NCBI RefSeq assembly: GCF_024713975.1
Contig: NC_091093.1
Coordinates: 23,564,501-23,628,500, forward strand
From: Paralichthys olivaceus
Lineage: Eukaryota > Chordata > Actinopteri > Pleuronectiformes > Paralichthyidae
DNA length: 64,000 bases
Reading direction: 5' to 3'
Position 1 is the stretch's first letter; each line of letters begins with the position of its first letter. Below the pieces are notes generated by a model. The model was given only the letters and a program-made list of their open reading frames with translations, was not told the DNA's origin and did no database searches. The translations under genes were made by a program, and so were the position numbers. Shown here in pieces: positions 1 to 14,076 of this stretch.

Positions 1-1871
1 TTAAAAAAAAAAGGAAAGAAAAGTGAGAATAAGGAATTACCTTGCTCTGAGTTTACCACCGTTCTGTTTTCTTAGTATTGCCATGGGATTCTCATTGTCT
101 TTATTGCTATCACATAACTCGATAGCGAAACACTCGAACAATAGAAATCTCTGTGATTTCACACACACATTTAATCAATCAGATAGAAATATTAGAAATA
201 TGACACCTGATCAAGTTTGATGAAAAAGAAAATGTCGGAGGATGTTTGATGTGACGTGAGGAAGGAAGGCACCGTTTCCAATAATAAATTCATTAATTCC
301 CTAATGAAATGGTCACCTGTGTCAGCTGTCAAGTACAGTTGAGCATAAATTGATTCTGTGAGCTTTTCTGTGGCCACTTTAAAAACCCAAAAACATCATA
401 AAAGAAAAAAAAAGCTATTCGGAAACATGAAACTTCAGTGCAAACAACGTTTTGCAAGGTTTTTCCATACATCACAAATAAAGGAACTATAAAATCATAG
501 AACCCTTGAAGGGGGAGGGGGTTTGGGGGTAGCTCAATCTCATGCATTTTTATATCCCATCATACTAGGGTGTGGGGGTGGGGAGGTGGAAGGGGGGGTG
601 GAAGTGGGGGTGGCTAAGGACGGGAGAGGCCGGGGATCCTCTGGTATTGGTTTCGAGGATCCATGAAAAAAAGAGAAAAAGAAGAGCATGTTGTTTCTTA
701 TCAAAATAAATCTCGTTTTTTTTTTTTCTGTGATTAGCCGACTGCTTGAGTCCATTTACACTGTCCTCATTTCCACCACAAACGTTGGGGCTGTGCAAAA
801 AAAGTTCATGTGTCTGGTCCAATCAGAGAAGGCGGTGACTGCTTGCACTGTGATGTCATCAGCAACTTCTCACCTGCCGTCTGGCTCACAGAGTGAAGTG
901 AAACAGCCTGGAAGTAAAGACACGCAAAACTGAATTTAAAGAAATAAAACTGTAAATGAATATTAACAGAGGACAGAGGAACGCTGCCACATAATGCTGA
1001 GGAGCGTTATTTATGGTCTTAATAACAAATAGATTAGTTTATCATCATTTATCAATATTCTTTTTTACCTGTATTTATTTAGTTTGTAAGTGGGTTGTTG
1101 CAATACCTGAATAACAATAATAATAATAAGAAAACATTTAAATGATAGGATAAGATAATAAACTCTTAAAATCTAAAATCTTATCTAACCATAGCTTAGC
1201 TTAGCTTACCTTATCTTATCTCTTTATATATTTGACTTTCTGCAGAGTTTGACTGTACGACGCTGCTTTCACTTTTTCTGCTGAGGTAAAATGTTTCCCT
1301 CACACTCATCTAAAACCTGAGTTTATCATGTCTGAGCAGGATTATGAGATGGCTGAACATGGTGCAACACAACATACATAGTGTGTATGATGTGTGGTGT
1401 GGAAATATGAAGCATCCGGTGCACATACACTGAAAGAAGTGTTATCAGTGAAGTGAGAGACCTCATGTGCAATGGTTAAAAAATGAGAAATATTCACATT
1501 TTCAAGTAATCTGAATTTTTCAGTGAGAATTGTTATTTATTTTAATTATTTAATTGTTTTTTTTGTTGAAAATAAATTGGTGTAAATCTAACTTATACTT
1601 TTATGTCTAAGGTTTCTGAAGGTTTTTTTTTTTAATACTCTTGAATCCATGAATCCTTGAAGCCATTTGTAACTTTTTTTTTTATAAAAATCCCAGAAAA
1701 CCTTTTCATTAATGGCTGATACTGATTGTTGAAGCCTTAGTCATTGACTGATCACCCATCAATAAAGGAGATACCACGACATATAAACCCTTAGTAACTT
1801 CTGTGGCAGATACATTGCTGAAATAAACAAGTGTCCGGTTCGTACGTCACATGGCTGAAACGCACCTGTGA
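1..1871 (-). other. rbms1 3' UTR / downstream flank
   Basis: AT-rich sequence downstream of the rbms1 stop codon. On the minus strand it would carry the 3' UTR, and a candidate AATAAA is seen as tttatt at 1536-1541. I cannot place the cleavage site. No further coding exon is recognised. A G-rich stretch lies at about 505-640 and poly(A)/poly(T) runs are frequent. Short open frames here show no family resemblance. Confidence 0.4.
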
Positions 1872-4800
1872 TTACTTGCTGAGCTGACTGTAAGGAGATG
1901 AGTTGTTAGAAGAGTCCACTTGCTGTGGCGTGCCATTTTCCTGAAAAGAAAAACATCGTCTCTCATTTAGAACGTGATAATAACTGCCTTCACTGTGTTT
2001 GCACTGAGATAATTGATGGTTTCACAGGACCAACACTTCAAAACAAACCCAAGGCCTCCTGAATAGAAGTGGACTGGATTGGCTTGGGGTTGTTATAATT
2101 TTCTAAAAGAGTTATTGTTTTAGGGATATATTGTAGTTAAATGACACTGGGAAGGAGGTGGATGAAGATTTGAACGAGAACAAGATGTGATAAACTTACA
2201 GGTGGTGCCTGCATGGGAGGATACTGAGACATGTAAGCTCCCTGGACACCAGGGTTGGCAGTAATGTACTGTAAGAAAAGAAAAGTAAATACAATTAGAG
2301 CCAAACAATGATTGATGTATAAATTGAAGTATAGTCCAGCCTGAAGGACGGCCTTGCTATACAAGCATCTTGTGTTACTTAACTTTAGGTTCTAGCACTT
2401 TACATATGACACAACTGATCTAAAGTTATAGTGCAAGAAGAACCAAAACCACAAGAAGGAAGAAAATGAAAACACAGAAAATAACACGTTAACCCAGTGA
2501 TAACAGGGAAATTCATACAGCTACTGAGAAAACGCTGTTGCCATAGCAATAAGCCTCAGATCTAACGGATGTCTGGTCTCTTTTGGTGTTTTATACTGAT
2601 ATTAGGATGTGATATATATATATAGCTTGTAAATATGGAACGATTTCGGCTGAGAATCACAAATATTAAACTCTAATAATCTTAATCCATTCAGAAGAAT
2701 TAAGAAATTCAACGAATACAAAATAAAGATTTCAGGTGAAAAACTCAAGTATGTCCACGTAAAGATGATGAAGGTGATACATTTATAATCACAGCATAAA
2801 CTGAAACCAGCGTTTTCCTCAAAATATCTGTGAGAATTTTTGATTTTCTTGTACCAGACAGATTAAATGTGATAAACACTGAGTGAGGATGTAGGAGATC
2901 CCAGACTTCCACTCACCGCTCCAGTGTTTCCCAACGACAGCTGTCCCATCTGCTGAGTAATCATGGCTGAGGGGTGCAGTGACATGGAGGGATCCACAGA
3001 GGGAGACATCACAGAAGCCTGTAACACAAAGCAGATCCGTTTATTAAACGACATATCACATGAAACAGTTACACAAACTGAATCAATCTGATGAAACACA
3101 AATAACACATAAAGACTGCAACAGGAGTTCTGTGTATAAATAAAACACAAGTCACTGTTTAAAAGCTTCATATGTAAGACGCAGCAGAAAGATCAGATGC
3201 AAAAAAACATGTTTCTTAGTGGGTTTGAGAAAATGTAAACTAATATATCCGCAGTCTGCAGCATTCAGGGGTGAGTGTTAAGTATTCTGAGCTCCCGGGC
3301 TGCGTGTTAAGGGAAAGTATGACATAGGCAGCTCTGCTCTGTCTTCAGATGGCGTGTACTCCTTTAAACATGATGCCTTCAGGGAATAGACCATTTCCTT
3401 GTAAAAAGTGGGGGAGGGGGCAGATCAGCAGAGACACTTGTTCCGCTGGAAACCATCTGTTGGAAGAGTCAAAGAGTCACAAGACTGTCTGCTTCAGGCA
3501 TTTCCTGCTGGATCCGAAGAGAGGAGGAGGAGGAGGCCGAAGGGGGGACGGAATGTCTGTTTCGTTGTTCCATTCCTCTTTCAGACATGCTCCCAACACA
3601 CACACACACATATATATACACACACTTACAGTATATAAAAACACAGTGGCTGTATTTCCCAGAAGTCAGCTCTGTCCTTCAACATTTGGGAAAGATTTAC
3701 AGACATTGTTTGTTTGATGGCGTCGGCAGAATGGCCCAATCTAAAATAACACTGTTACTGAGCTACTGTGAGCTCAGAGTCTCAGCTGTAGGCTGTGCCA
3801 CACACCCATTTCCTGTACACAGAATAGGAGGGGAGTGTGAAGGAACGCTGTCGTTCCCTTACCGGGTGTTGCATGATGTATGGTTGATGAGCCGCCACCC
3901 AAGAATGACTCTGTACCTGACAGAGGAAACAGAAGAAGACAAAGTTCAATGTGTGTCTGCATTAAGCAATATAACAGCTCATCCATTGAGGCAGCCACTA
4001 AACTATATGATATATATATGTATATATAGACAAAACAAACTCAATACATTGCAAAGCAGGAGGAAGGGGAATTCCTTAGCTTTGGGGCAGCTACTGAGAA
4101 AACCCCGTCATTTGAGCCTCTGATCTAGAGGATCTCAGATCTCTGGCAGCGAGGCGTGGGGACATTAAGAGGGGTCTTAATTTATTTATTGGTTGTGGAA
4201 TGCACTACTGTATGTATGTATGTATGTATAAGAGCCTAGCCCAGACATGTACTGACGAGTAGAGATGTTCCAATCGCTATGGAGTAACACTCCAGCACCA
4301 TTTTGAAAAATGACATTAAGATCACACTGATGCTTGTTTAAGAATTAATTTTTCTAGAAAATGTGATTTTAATACGTTATTTTAATTTTACAAAAATGAA
4401 GTCAAACATCATGATGGACATCTGAAACTGATTAGTGATTGGTCAAGCGCGTGTATCGTACAATCTCACTACGGCAGCTCCAACCCCCCATTGCTTTACT
4501 GCGCAGACTCTAAATGAGATGATGGCAGCGTAAATAAGCAGAATATTTTGGCTTTATTGCTGGATAGTGGGAGGATAGCCATCTTTATAGACATCACCAT
4601 ACTTCAGTGTGTGTACTGGCATTTAATGGACACCTGGAGGGGTGCGTCTGAGAGGAACTGCCTCCTCCATCTGATTTAAAAGTGAGCTGTGGTCAAAACT
4701 ATTTGTGGATAAGGACAAAAAACAAGAATGCAATCAGTGAGTGTTTATAGCATCTGGTAGAGGACTCTATTCCAAACCTGTGTGTGTTGAAACCCTGCTC

Positions 4801-7800
4801 AACGAGCCCCTGCATTCATCCCTCCAGACTGAATTTCAAGCAAAGGATGTTGTCAGCGCACGGAAGTGTTTGTGGTGAATAGAAAGATGATGAATCAAGC
4901 AGGAATCCACTTGTGAAAAAGCATGACTCAGAGAGAGAACTTCACCCGTGTGAAACACGAAGCTTTCTGCTGTATACACATCAAGTGTGAGGTGGTCCGG
5001 AGCAGTTTTATCACCACATCTGTAGCAACACCCACACACAAGCAAAGATAGGGCCTAACACACCTAACACACAGCATTTCCTGCTGGATGTTGGACCATT
5101 AAAGGGATCTTGTGCAATACCTGGTAAGCAGAGACTGGAGACATGTATGGAGACATCGCAGGCTGCACAGTCATTATCCTGTTGGTCACTGGATACGGAG
5201 AAGGATAGTACCTAGGGAACAAAAGATAGTTTTTCAAAATGAAGCTGAGGATTTCTGAGGCCAGTAAAAAGTTGATGTCATGAACTCTTAACACAACCTA
5301 CCCATTCTGTATAGCTGCGGAGGAGGGGTCATAGGTGAGAGTCATGGCACCCTAAGATGAGGGAACAGACAATTATTATTAGACTTAGAAGAATTTTTTA
5401 TCAACGCATCATAACAATTTAACCCAAAATGAAATTAAGTTCAGTACATGTGAAAATGGTAAAATATAAATATGGCAACGTATCTTGTACCTTAAAACAC
5501 AGATTGTATACCGTGGCCTTTGTGAACCCCCTATTTTATTTTATCTGATTATCACACATTGTTTGTATTCGATTTATTTTATTTACTGACCTTCTTTTGA
5601 TAAAGGATTGCTTAACATTTAAACAGTTTTAAATTTCATCATTTTGTCTTATAAAGCAGTTTGTGGTATATAAATAGAGTGAATAATTTATATAATAATT
5701 AATTATCCAGGATTATATAATAAATGTTTTATATATATTTATATAAGACAAATGATCATTTAAAAAGTAGTTAAAGTATTTTTTTTAAATAGGAATAATT
5801 TAAAACATTAAGCTGTACACAGCACTCTGATTCAGGCTTTTGTGAATGTATGACATCTTTTGAACCTTTGTGTGTGAGCAGGGTGTACTTGTATGCATGC
5901 CACACTAATAAAAACTTAATTCATTCTCGTGGCATAAATTAGTAGCATAGAGGCAAAAGGTTAAAGTTACAGTAACACGAAAGGTGGACACATACTAGTC
6001 TAAAATCCCCCGTCTGTCCGTTGGGAGCGAATCCACTGTGAGCGTGTTTCTTCCTTTGACTGTCTGCAAACTTACACAGCAACGGCTGAGGAGGAGCTGG
6101 GAGCAGAGCACAAGGAGAAAAAAAACAAACGTATTAACAGTCACTCAACAATCAATCATCACCACCTCCACAATTCTTTCATGGGGGAGGAAAATGTACA
6201 GTGAGGTGAAATTCTTTCCTACCCAGACCTCCAGTAGCTATCTTGATAAATTTTCCATTAAAGTGGGTGATGACTGCGTTACACTGCTCCGTTGTGTCCA
6301 TCCTGACAGGGCAGAAGATAAAACAACACCCATGACTCATCATTGAATAACACAGAGTCGTCTACGGTACAAAGAGAATCCTGAACAGAAAGAGGTATTG
6401 TTAAGCATGATGCACACTAGGATAACTTTTAGCACACCTCATACAAAATCTGCACATGACCATTAAATGCTACTTCACAATCTGCACAGTCGAGACGGAT
6501 CCTGACACAAATATTCTTGCCCTTATGTGTAAATAGAACAGGACCTTATCAAGGGTATATCGGCTTGTCACAGCAGGTTTATCAGTTTCAAGATTCAGTG
6601 TGAAAACCATTTTGAAGATCATGGGTGGGTAACAAACATCAAAGACAAAGTTCAACACCAGCTTGTGTCTTGCATGAGATCAGATTTACATGGTTTGCTA
6701 TTACAAGACTTGTGACAGCAGTTTAAACACAAAACAAGTCCTGTGCAGACGACTGGACATGATTGACTACAATGACTTAAAGTGTCACACTAAAATTTGC
6801 AAAATGTGAAATTAAAACAGGAAGATGTTGATACCAGGTCTGAACAGGAACAAAACTGGACGTTTTTCAACATTATTGTCGATTTCTCAGAGAATAATTC
6901 ATGGTTCTTCATGACCAAAAATATTCATGAGTGTGTGAAATTTGATGCAGATCCAAATGATTAAATCTACTGCCTTTAAATGGAGTTTCATATAGGGACT
7001 CATGTGCTCTCTGGTTGTCATTGTAGTTATGATTTTATAATTATCTTTCTGGACAAAATGTTTGTTTATAAATGATTGTTCTTGCAAAGTAGCATTAATC
7101 AGTGTGAACTGAGTGTCAAGCCTGTGGGTTTATTCTGCAAATACAAAGGTGATTCCTCTGTGACTAATTAAATGCTGCTTTCTTTCAATTATCTGAAACT
7201 GACCTGGCGAAGCCCACACCTCGGCTGTTGCCGCTGTAGTCTCGGAGGATCCGCGTGGACACGACCTGGCCAAACGGCTGCAGCATGTTCTCCAACTCCT
7301 TCTCGTCCACAGAGAGAGGCAAGTTGGAAATGTAAAGATTTGTTGGGTCCTGCTCCTGTTGCTGGAAGAGGAAGGAAAAAAAGAGAAAATATTTTAAATG
7401 TGATGTGTTTTATCGTGTGTTTTGCATGTAACATCTGACCTGAGATTGAGCCACTCGCCAAAATGGAATGTTTCTCATACAGCGAGCAGAGGAGTAGATA
7501 AAGGCAGCGCAGCAATTACTTTCAATGACAAATCGGACAGAATTTATTTTTCTCTGGTATGAGACTTGTCTGGCTGGATGAGGATTTGAAAAGCAGCTGA
7601 AGAATGGTTTACGGTCAGAGGAAGACATTTGGTTAAACAAACACTATAAGTTCTTATGCACACACGCACAAACTGAAACACACTCCATCTTAACTGTGCA
7701 GCAGCTCAGCGCCTCCACGGTCTTCCCTAGAAACAGCAGGAGAGCAGCGTAGCCTAGCTACCGCGACACACAAACTGTGTTCTGCTGTTTGTTCCGAACA

Positions 7801-10800
7801 GAGCGGCCACATGCAGGTCTCCAGACAGCAACCCTTCCTCAGTGAACAAGGAAAGAGAGTCGCAAATGGAAGGGACTTTAAAGAAAATATCTGATGATCA
7901 GGATTATTTCCGCTGTCCTCTACCAGAGAAATGACAGATGTAATGCAGATAATATTGCAGATGTTGTCTAAAAATATGATTTGAAAAATGGGTGCGCTTT
8001 ACTTTAAATGAGTCACAGAGGATCGACTATGAGTCAGAGTAGTAGTACTGCTGCTGTAGTGCTTTGGTGCAGAAATATATCAGTATGTATGAGTGGTAAA
8101 TGTAAAATCAAACTTTACATTGTCTGCACAGTCTTAACCTGGGATTGGTGTGCATGTGTGTGAGCTGCGGTTGCTGTTAGTGACCTGTCACACTGACTGA
8201 CAGGCTGTTTGGCAGCGAGAGACGTGACATCTGGTTTCTACAGTGAAAGTAAATGGGGTCACGGGAAGAACAGCTTGTCAGCTGAGGTCACGTGACCAGT
8301 CTAATGTCGTTCGCCAACACACCCCGGACACATGCACACATTAAAGAAGAACAGGCCCGCAGAGATGTTCACAGGCAAGGCAAATATGCACATACGCACA
8401 CGCTTGCACAGACACACACACACACGCCTGTATCTCACCTTGGCCATCTGGGCCTGTATGCCGCTGGTTTTCAGAGCATGTACAGCCTTTAAAGCAGCTC
8501 CTGGGCTGTCAAAGTCCACAAAGCCGTAACCTGTATTTGGAAGAACAGTATTTACATGATCAGCCAACAAATAATAGTCAAACCACCTATTGTAAATGGA
8601 ATCCTGTTACTGAGGGATTGGTCATACGTTGATATTCATTGTTCGATACTGTACATTTATCAAGATGTATTTTAAATTATGAATCAATGATGTCGTCTAT
8701 ATTTATGGAGCCTTTTTTACGGATCTGATTTCTCTCATTGGTTGCTGCATTATTTTAAGTAACACTTTGATGAGAAGCAGGACCCCACTCTAAAATGTTG
8801 CTGTTCACAATTGTCTTTTCTTTCTCTCATAAGAAATGAATGATCTTAATATTTGAACTCAATTCTGATCTCTGAGCTCAGTTATGTCTTGGAGAAAAGG
8901 GCAATGAAGACCAAGAAGAGATCTTATTTTGAATTGTCCCTTTCTCTGGGTATATATGTGGCATGATCCAGCAGCGAGTTATCTTAGCTTAGCATAAAGA
9001 CTGGACACAGAGGGATACATCTAGCCTGGCCCTTTCCAAATAGAAGAAGGCCATCCAGTTCATATGAAGCTAAATGATTAACACATTTGATCTTGTTTGT
9101 TTAATGTGAACAAAACAGTATGCAACTGCAACTGAAGTGTGTAAATGACATGTTGAAGTTGTGCAGGGGATTAATTCTTTGCTGAGAACAACAATTCAGA
9201 GACCTTTAGTCAAAATGTCAAACTGTTAACCGGTTTCTATGTCTATGATAAATTGCACACACTTTCCAGGCCCTTTCACCATTTTCCAAAGCACACCAGG
9301 CTCGTTCTGATTCATGAATATGTTTTCCCATCATCCTGTCCCTCACTAGTTTCTATGTATTTCAATACTGTGTAAATCTGAGACTCTTGAGCTGTCTAAT
9401 CCATCATAATCTGCCTTTGTTTCAGTCAAACTCACTGTACGGTATCACTGCATTGTAATGCAGTTCAGGGGTCGTAAATCAACATACGTTCAGCTGTGGT
9501 GTCAAACCACAATGTAACAAGTTTGACAAAAATAAAAGCAGACGTATCCACTGTTGCTGTGTTCACAGTGATGGATCACCCAACTCGAGGAAGCATTAGA
9601 CTAGCAATGGATGGAAAATCATGAGCAGCAGGGAAGGAGTGGAAATTCATTCTAAACAGCATGGAACATGTTAAAGGAATTATCTGCAGTCATGTACAGT
9701 CATACACAGCATGCAAGCAAAAACATCAACTGTTACATTGATGAGGCTCCATATTTAGACATGCAGCAGAGATACACTCAATGATGATAAAATATAGATT
9801 TTCTTCTTATCGAACAAAGCTGAGCAATAATGGCTACTAGCGTGAGTTAATGACCTTACTGACCTTTACATTTGTTGGTTGTCTTGTCCAGGATTGCCTT
9901 TGCTGACTGAATCTTTCCATACCTGAGCAAACATGAACTTAAAGGTTACTGTCAAAACAAAAACCTCTCTGAAAATATTGAACAAGAGACACTGGTGATC
10001 AAGGAATCGGCTCGGCCTTCTCATTACCTCCCCGAGGAGGTTATGTTTTCACCTCTGTCCGTTTGTTTGTTAGCTGGATTGCACAAAATCTGTGTATTTC
10101 CACAAAACTCGGGGAAAGAATGGGACATGGGCCAAGAGAGAAGACATTCAATTTTGGGGCAGATGTGGACAAACCACTTTTACGAAAAGGGGCATTTCGT
10201 TTTTGTTTTAAAACATTTTCGAAAATTTCTCAGGGAATAATACATGGATTTTGATGAAAAAGAGACTGATATTCATGAATGTGTGTAATTTGGTGCTTGA
10301 TTGAATTTACTGTTGGGCCATGGTAGAGGTTTGCGCTCTACTGAGTGCCATTCTTGTTATGTAGTGTTCATGTCAGTTAAATTTCTGTGTATCCCTGAGG
10401 ATGTAATTTGTTCAGAGAGTAACTTCATTAATCGCAAAGATATCAAACAGCAGAAAAGGACGATTTATGAAAATTATAAAAAGTAGTAATGCTCATTGAG
10501 ATGCCTGCAGATTTCAGGAGCGCATAGTGTACATCACTAAACTCTGCTACATGTTACCAAACACTGATAAACTTCAGGCTCTGTCTAACTTTATAATAAT
10601 TTGAACTGTGACAAGCTGTGAGCTGCTTTCTGAATGCCTAGCTTACATCACCATTCAGACCTTGTTGCTATGAAAAGCGCTTTCATTTCTGCTTTGTGCT
10701 GCCAAACACCACTGGGAGCATGAACAAAACACAAGCAAACAGGACACAAACAGCTGCTGCGGCTGGTTACATGGGTGAATGCCTCTCCCCATATGTTCGG

Positions 10801-11931
10801 GAGTCAGAGGGAACGAGAGTAGACAAAACTCCACTAATGATGGCGTCCACCGCACTAACTACTCCGACAGACGCCTGTAGTATCAAGTAGTGAACGTTCC
10901 CCTGGCTACTTTGCATAACTCGTTTTTTCTTTTGGATGTTATGTTTGCTTCACATCCCACGGTGGAGCGATGACTTCTCCGTGTTTATAGAGGTGCGGTG
11001 GTTGGAGCGTTTCATGTGTCAGCGCACACTATGGTTAAACCAGTGCATAATTCTGAATACCAACATTGATGTTTTTGCTCGAAAACATCAAATACTCAAA
11101 CAAGTATTTTCGATCAATTTTTGAATTAAATGTTTTTTTTATTTAGCTATTCAAAGGCTATTTATTTAGTGAAATTTCCCAAACTTCTCTTGTCATTATC
11201 GAGTAAACAGCTTTATAAATGTTGTTGACAGGATGTTTTGATGAAACCCAGAGTGATTCATCAAAACATTCTGTCAACAAATTCAATTTGTAGAAGCTCG
11301 TAATTAAATTGGGAAATGCCTGTTTTTATTTTCATGCCAAGAGCTAAATGAGAAGACTGCTAACACTCTCATAGCTAGCTGTACAGGAAATATGAAGCTA
11401 GCAACCTCAGCTAGTTAGCTTAGCACAAAGACTAGAGACGGGGAAACAGCCAGCCTGGCTCTGTCCTAAGGTAACGAAATACATCTAATGTTACCAGCCC
11501 TTAAAAATTCACTGATAAACATTATACATCTTGCATGTGAAATATAACTTGTTATGGTTTTACAGTTGTTTTCAGTCTTTGTGCAAAGCTAAGCTAGCAT
11601 TTCCTGGCTGTGGCTTCATATTCAGAGTAGACACGAGTGTTTGGCAAACTTCTCATCAAAGTCTTGACATTTCTCAAAATACGTGTCAAAATATTTCATT
11701 ACAACAATTAATATACTAAAAACACTACTTTATGGTCTTATTAACTTGAATGTGGAACAAAATAAGTTTTAGACTTTATTTGTGCACAGTATGTTATCTG
11801 TGGTCATCAAGTCAGACAGGGATGACTTTGGTATTTGAAATTCTACAGCCTGCTGCTGGCCCCTTTTTTCAGCAAACAAGCATATCAGTGACAAAACACT
11901 GCTGTGCACACACAAGCATACTTGTAGTTTC

Positions 11932-11978
<47 letters not shown>

Positions 11979-14011
11979 TACTCACTGGTGACAGAGTTTG
12001 ACCAGGTCCAGGTCTGTAGTGGCGGGAGGCAGGCCGCGGATGTACAGGTTAGTTTTGCTGAGCTGCTCCAGGCCTGTGCTGCTGCTGTTGCTGCTGCTGC
12101 CGGGACTGGACGGAGTCATGGGGTACGACTGCACACAGGAAACCCACTGTTAGGACGTGTATGGGAGCTAGATAATCTAATTTAAACCCAGGTCAACGGT
12201 GATCACAAGAACATCTCATCTTTTCTGTGTAACAGTAAGTTGAGCTCTTTTACATAAGGTGATAAGCATCGTTCATCTGTGATCCACACAACAGTCAGTT
12301 TTCTACATTGGGACAACAGGCTCCAGTGGCCATTTTCTGGAGTAATGTTAAGCACATTACTTAAGTGCGATTTTGAGGTTTTTGTACTTGAGTATCATTA
12401 TTCCCTCTGAACTGAGGGCTTCTGCATCATGAATACCTTCAACTTTGATTCTTAAAGTACATTTTCCTTTATAATACAGCACCATTTTAAATATGACACT
12501 TACCCCACCTCTGGGATTGGCTACAACCACCCCGCGAAGGATAGATGTTATAATGGATGCATGGACTTGTAATGGTAATGTGAAGTAACTATTTTTAGAC
12601 TATAACATCTCTACTTTTTCCTCAGTAAAAGATTTGAAAATAGTTCTTCCACCACTGTCAGGGTCTCAGTGTAAGGCAGGTTTTACCTTCAAATTCCTGG
12701 TTGTTGTAAAATGTAATATATTTATTCTGGGATGTGGGTGTTGATGATTCACAATTTGATTAAATCCGTGTTCACATCTTCACATCCTGCAGTTGTGTTT
12801 ATCACAAACCTACAGTTTTCTTCATTCCTGTGAGCCAAACCACACCGCGCTGCCCTGCAAAGCATTTCCTTCCCCTTACTCATTCATTAAAATAGCTCCC
12901 AGCCACACCAAACCATCTCCAGATCAGATCAAAGTCAAAGGCATGACAGAATCACACCATCTGTCCATAACCAAAGGACAATCTGCTCCAAGTGCCAAAT
13001 CCATGGGTATAACTATGTTCGCGCCAACAAGAATCACTGACATACCCCTCCAGAGTCTTGTGACGGTTGAACATTCGCAGCAGCTATTTTTCTTTTACAG
13101 ATGAGGAATTGATTGCTGTGGCAGGAACATCTGTTCGGCCTGTTATGTGTTCAAGTGGAGGCCTTACATTTTTGTTGGTATGCAATTACCACGCTAACTT
13201 TATTTGAGACCACCACAGGTTCACATAAGGCCTCAGAGAGCATGCATGGTCTCCATTAAAGACAGCAGTTAACTGTATTTCACAGACACAATATGAAATA
13301 GTAGAGCAGACTAAACCTGTGTTAATGATTACACTGAAAACCCATTCACTGCTTCACTGCGGGGGGTTTAGATTCATATCCTCAAAGGCATCAAGCACTA
13401 TTTTCCAATTAAATATTACAGCTGGTATATTACAACCTGAAACCCTCAATCCACCTTATCTGATTCAGGCATCTCTGTCATCACAGGGGCCTTCTATTCT
13501 CATCTTCCATCTCAATCAAAAGGTGTGATGGGAAAACAGATGGGTCTTCGATTACATTTTTTTTAGTTCACCTGAGAGGTCAAAATGAAGGATGCGATCA
13601 GCACAGTTCACTCCAGCCCACTGACACACATTACATTACCTTAGCCTGAGCTATCTTCCCCCACTCCCACCCCCTCCCTGGATTCACCCAGAATATATTA
13701 ACCTATAAAACATACTACAGTTCCCGTCATGCATATTGACCACAGCAGGCGATTGACTGGGCAAACAAGGTTATATGGACATAATAATGAAGGAGCTGCA
13801 CATCTGGTCAGAAGCTGGGTTTATCTCAACATGAAGCCTAACAGATGATCAAGCTTCCCAAGTCGGACTAAAACGAATGGATCTGTATTTATTACATGTT
13901 GTTGTATAGAATTAAATTAATCTAGGGTGAAAATGATGTTATTAAAACGCATATATTCCACATGGAAGCCGGGGAGGGCTCTCCAATGTCATATCTGGCT
14001 GCCATTATTCC

Positions 14012-14076
<65 letters not shown>

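Larger units (their letters stand above)
8439..12128 (-). other. rbms1: rbms1 RRM1 exons
   Basis: Three exons (12128-11986, 9922-9864, 8530-8439) build RRM1. The first holds a Ser/Pro/Gly-rich leader (residues 18-36) and then the RNP2 motif LYIRGL. The second carries the helix/beta segment ending NKCK. The third starts with the RNP1 motif GYGFVDF and ends QAQMAK. The aromatic residues that stack on nucleic acid in RNP1 and RNP2 are kept, so the domain should be functional. Confidence 0.9.

Noticed and set aside
3587-4123. 178-codon open frame on the plus strand
   Set aside because: It is antisense to a verified rbms1 exon (3863-3916) and starts inside a CA/TA microsatellite.
4258-4300. agagatgttccaatcgc word resembling a terminal sequence of a fish hAT-type repeat
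   Set aside because: Only a short match from memory; no second terminus or target-site duplication could be found.
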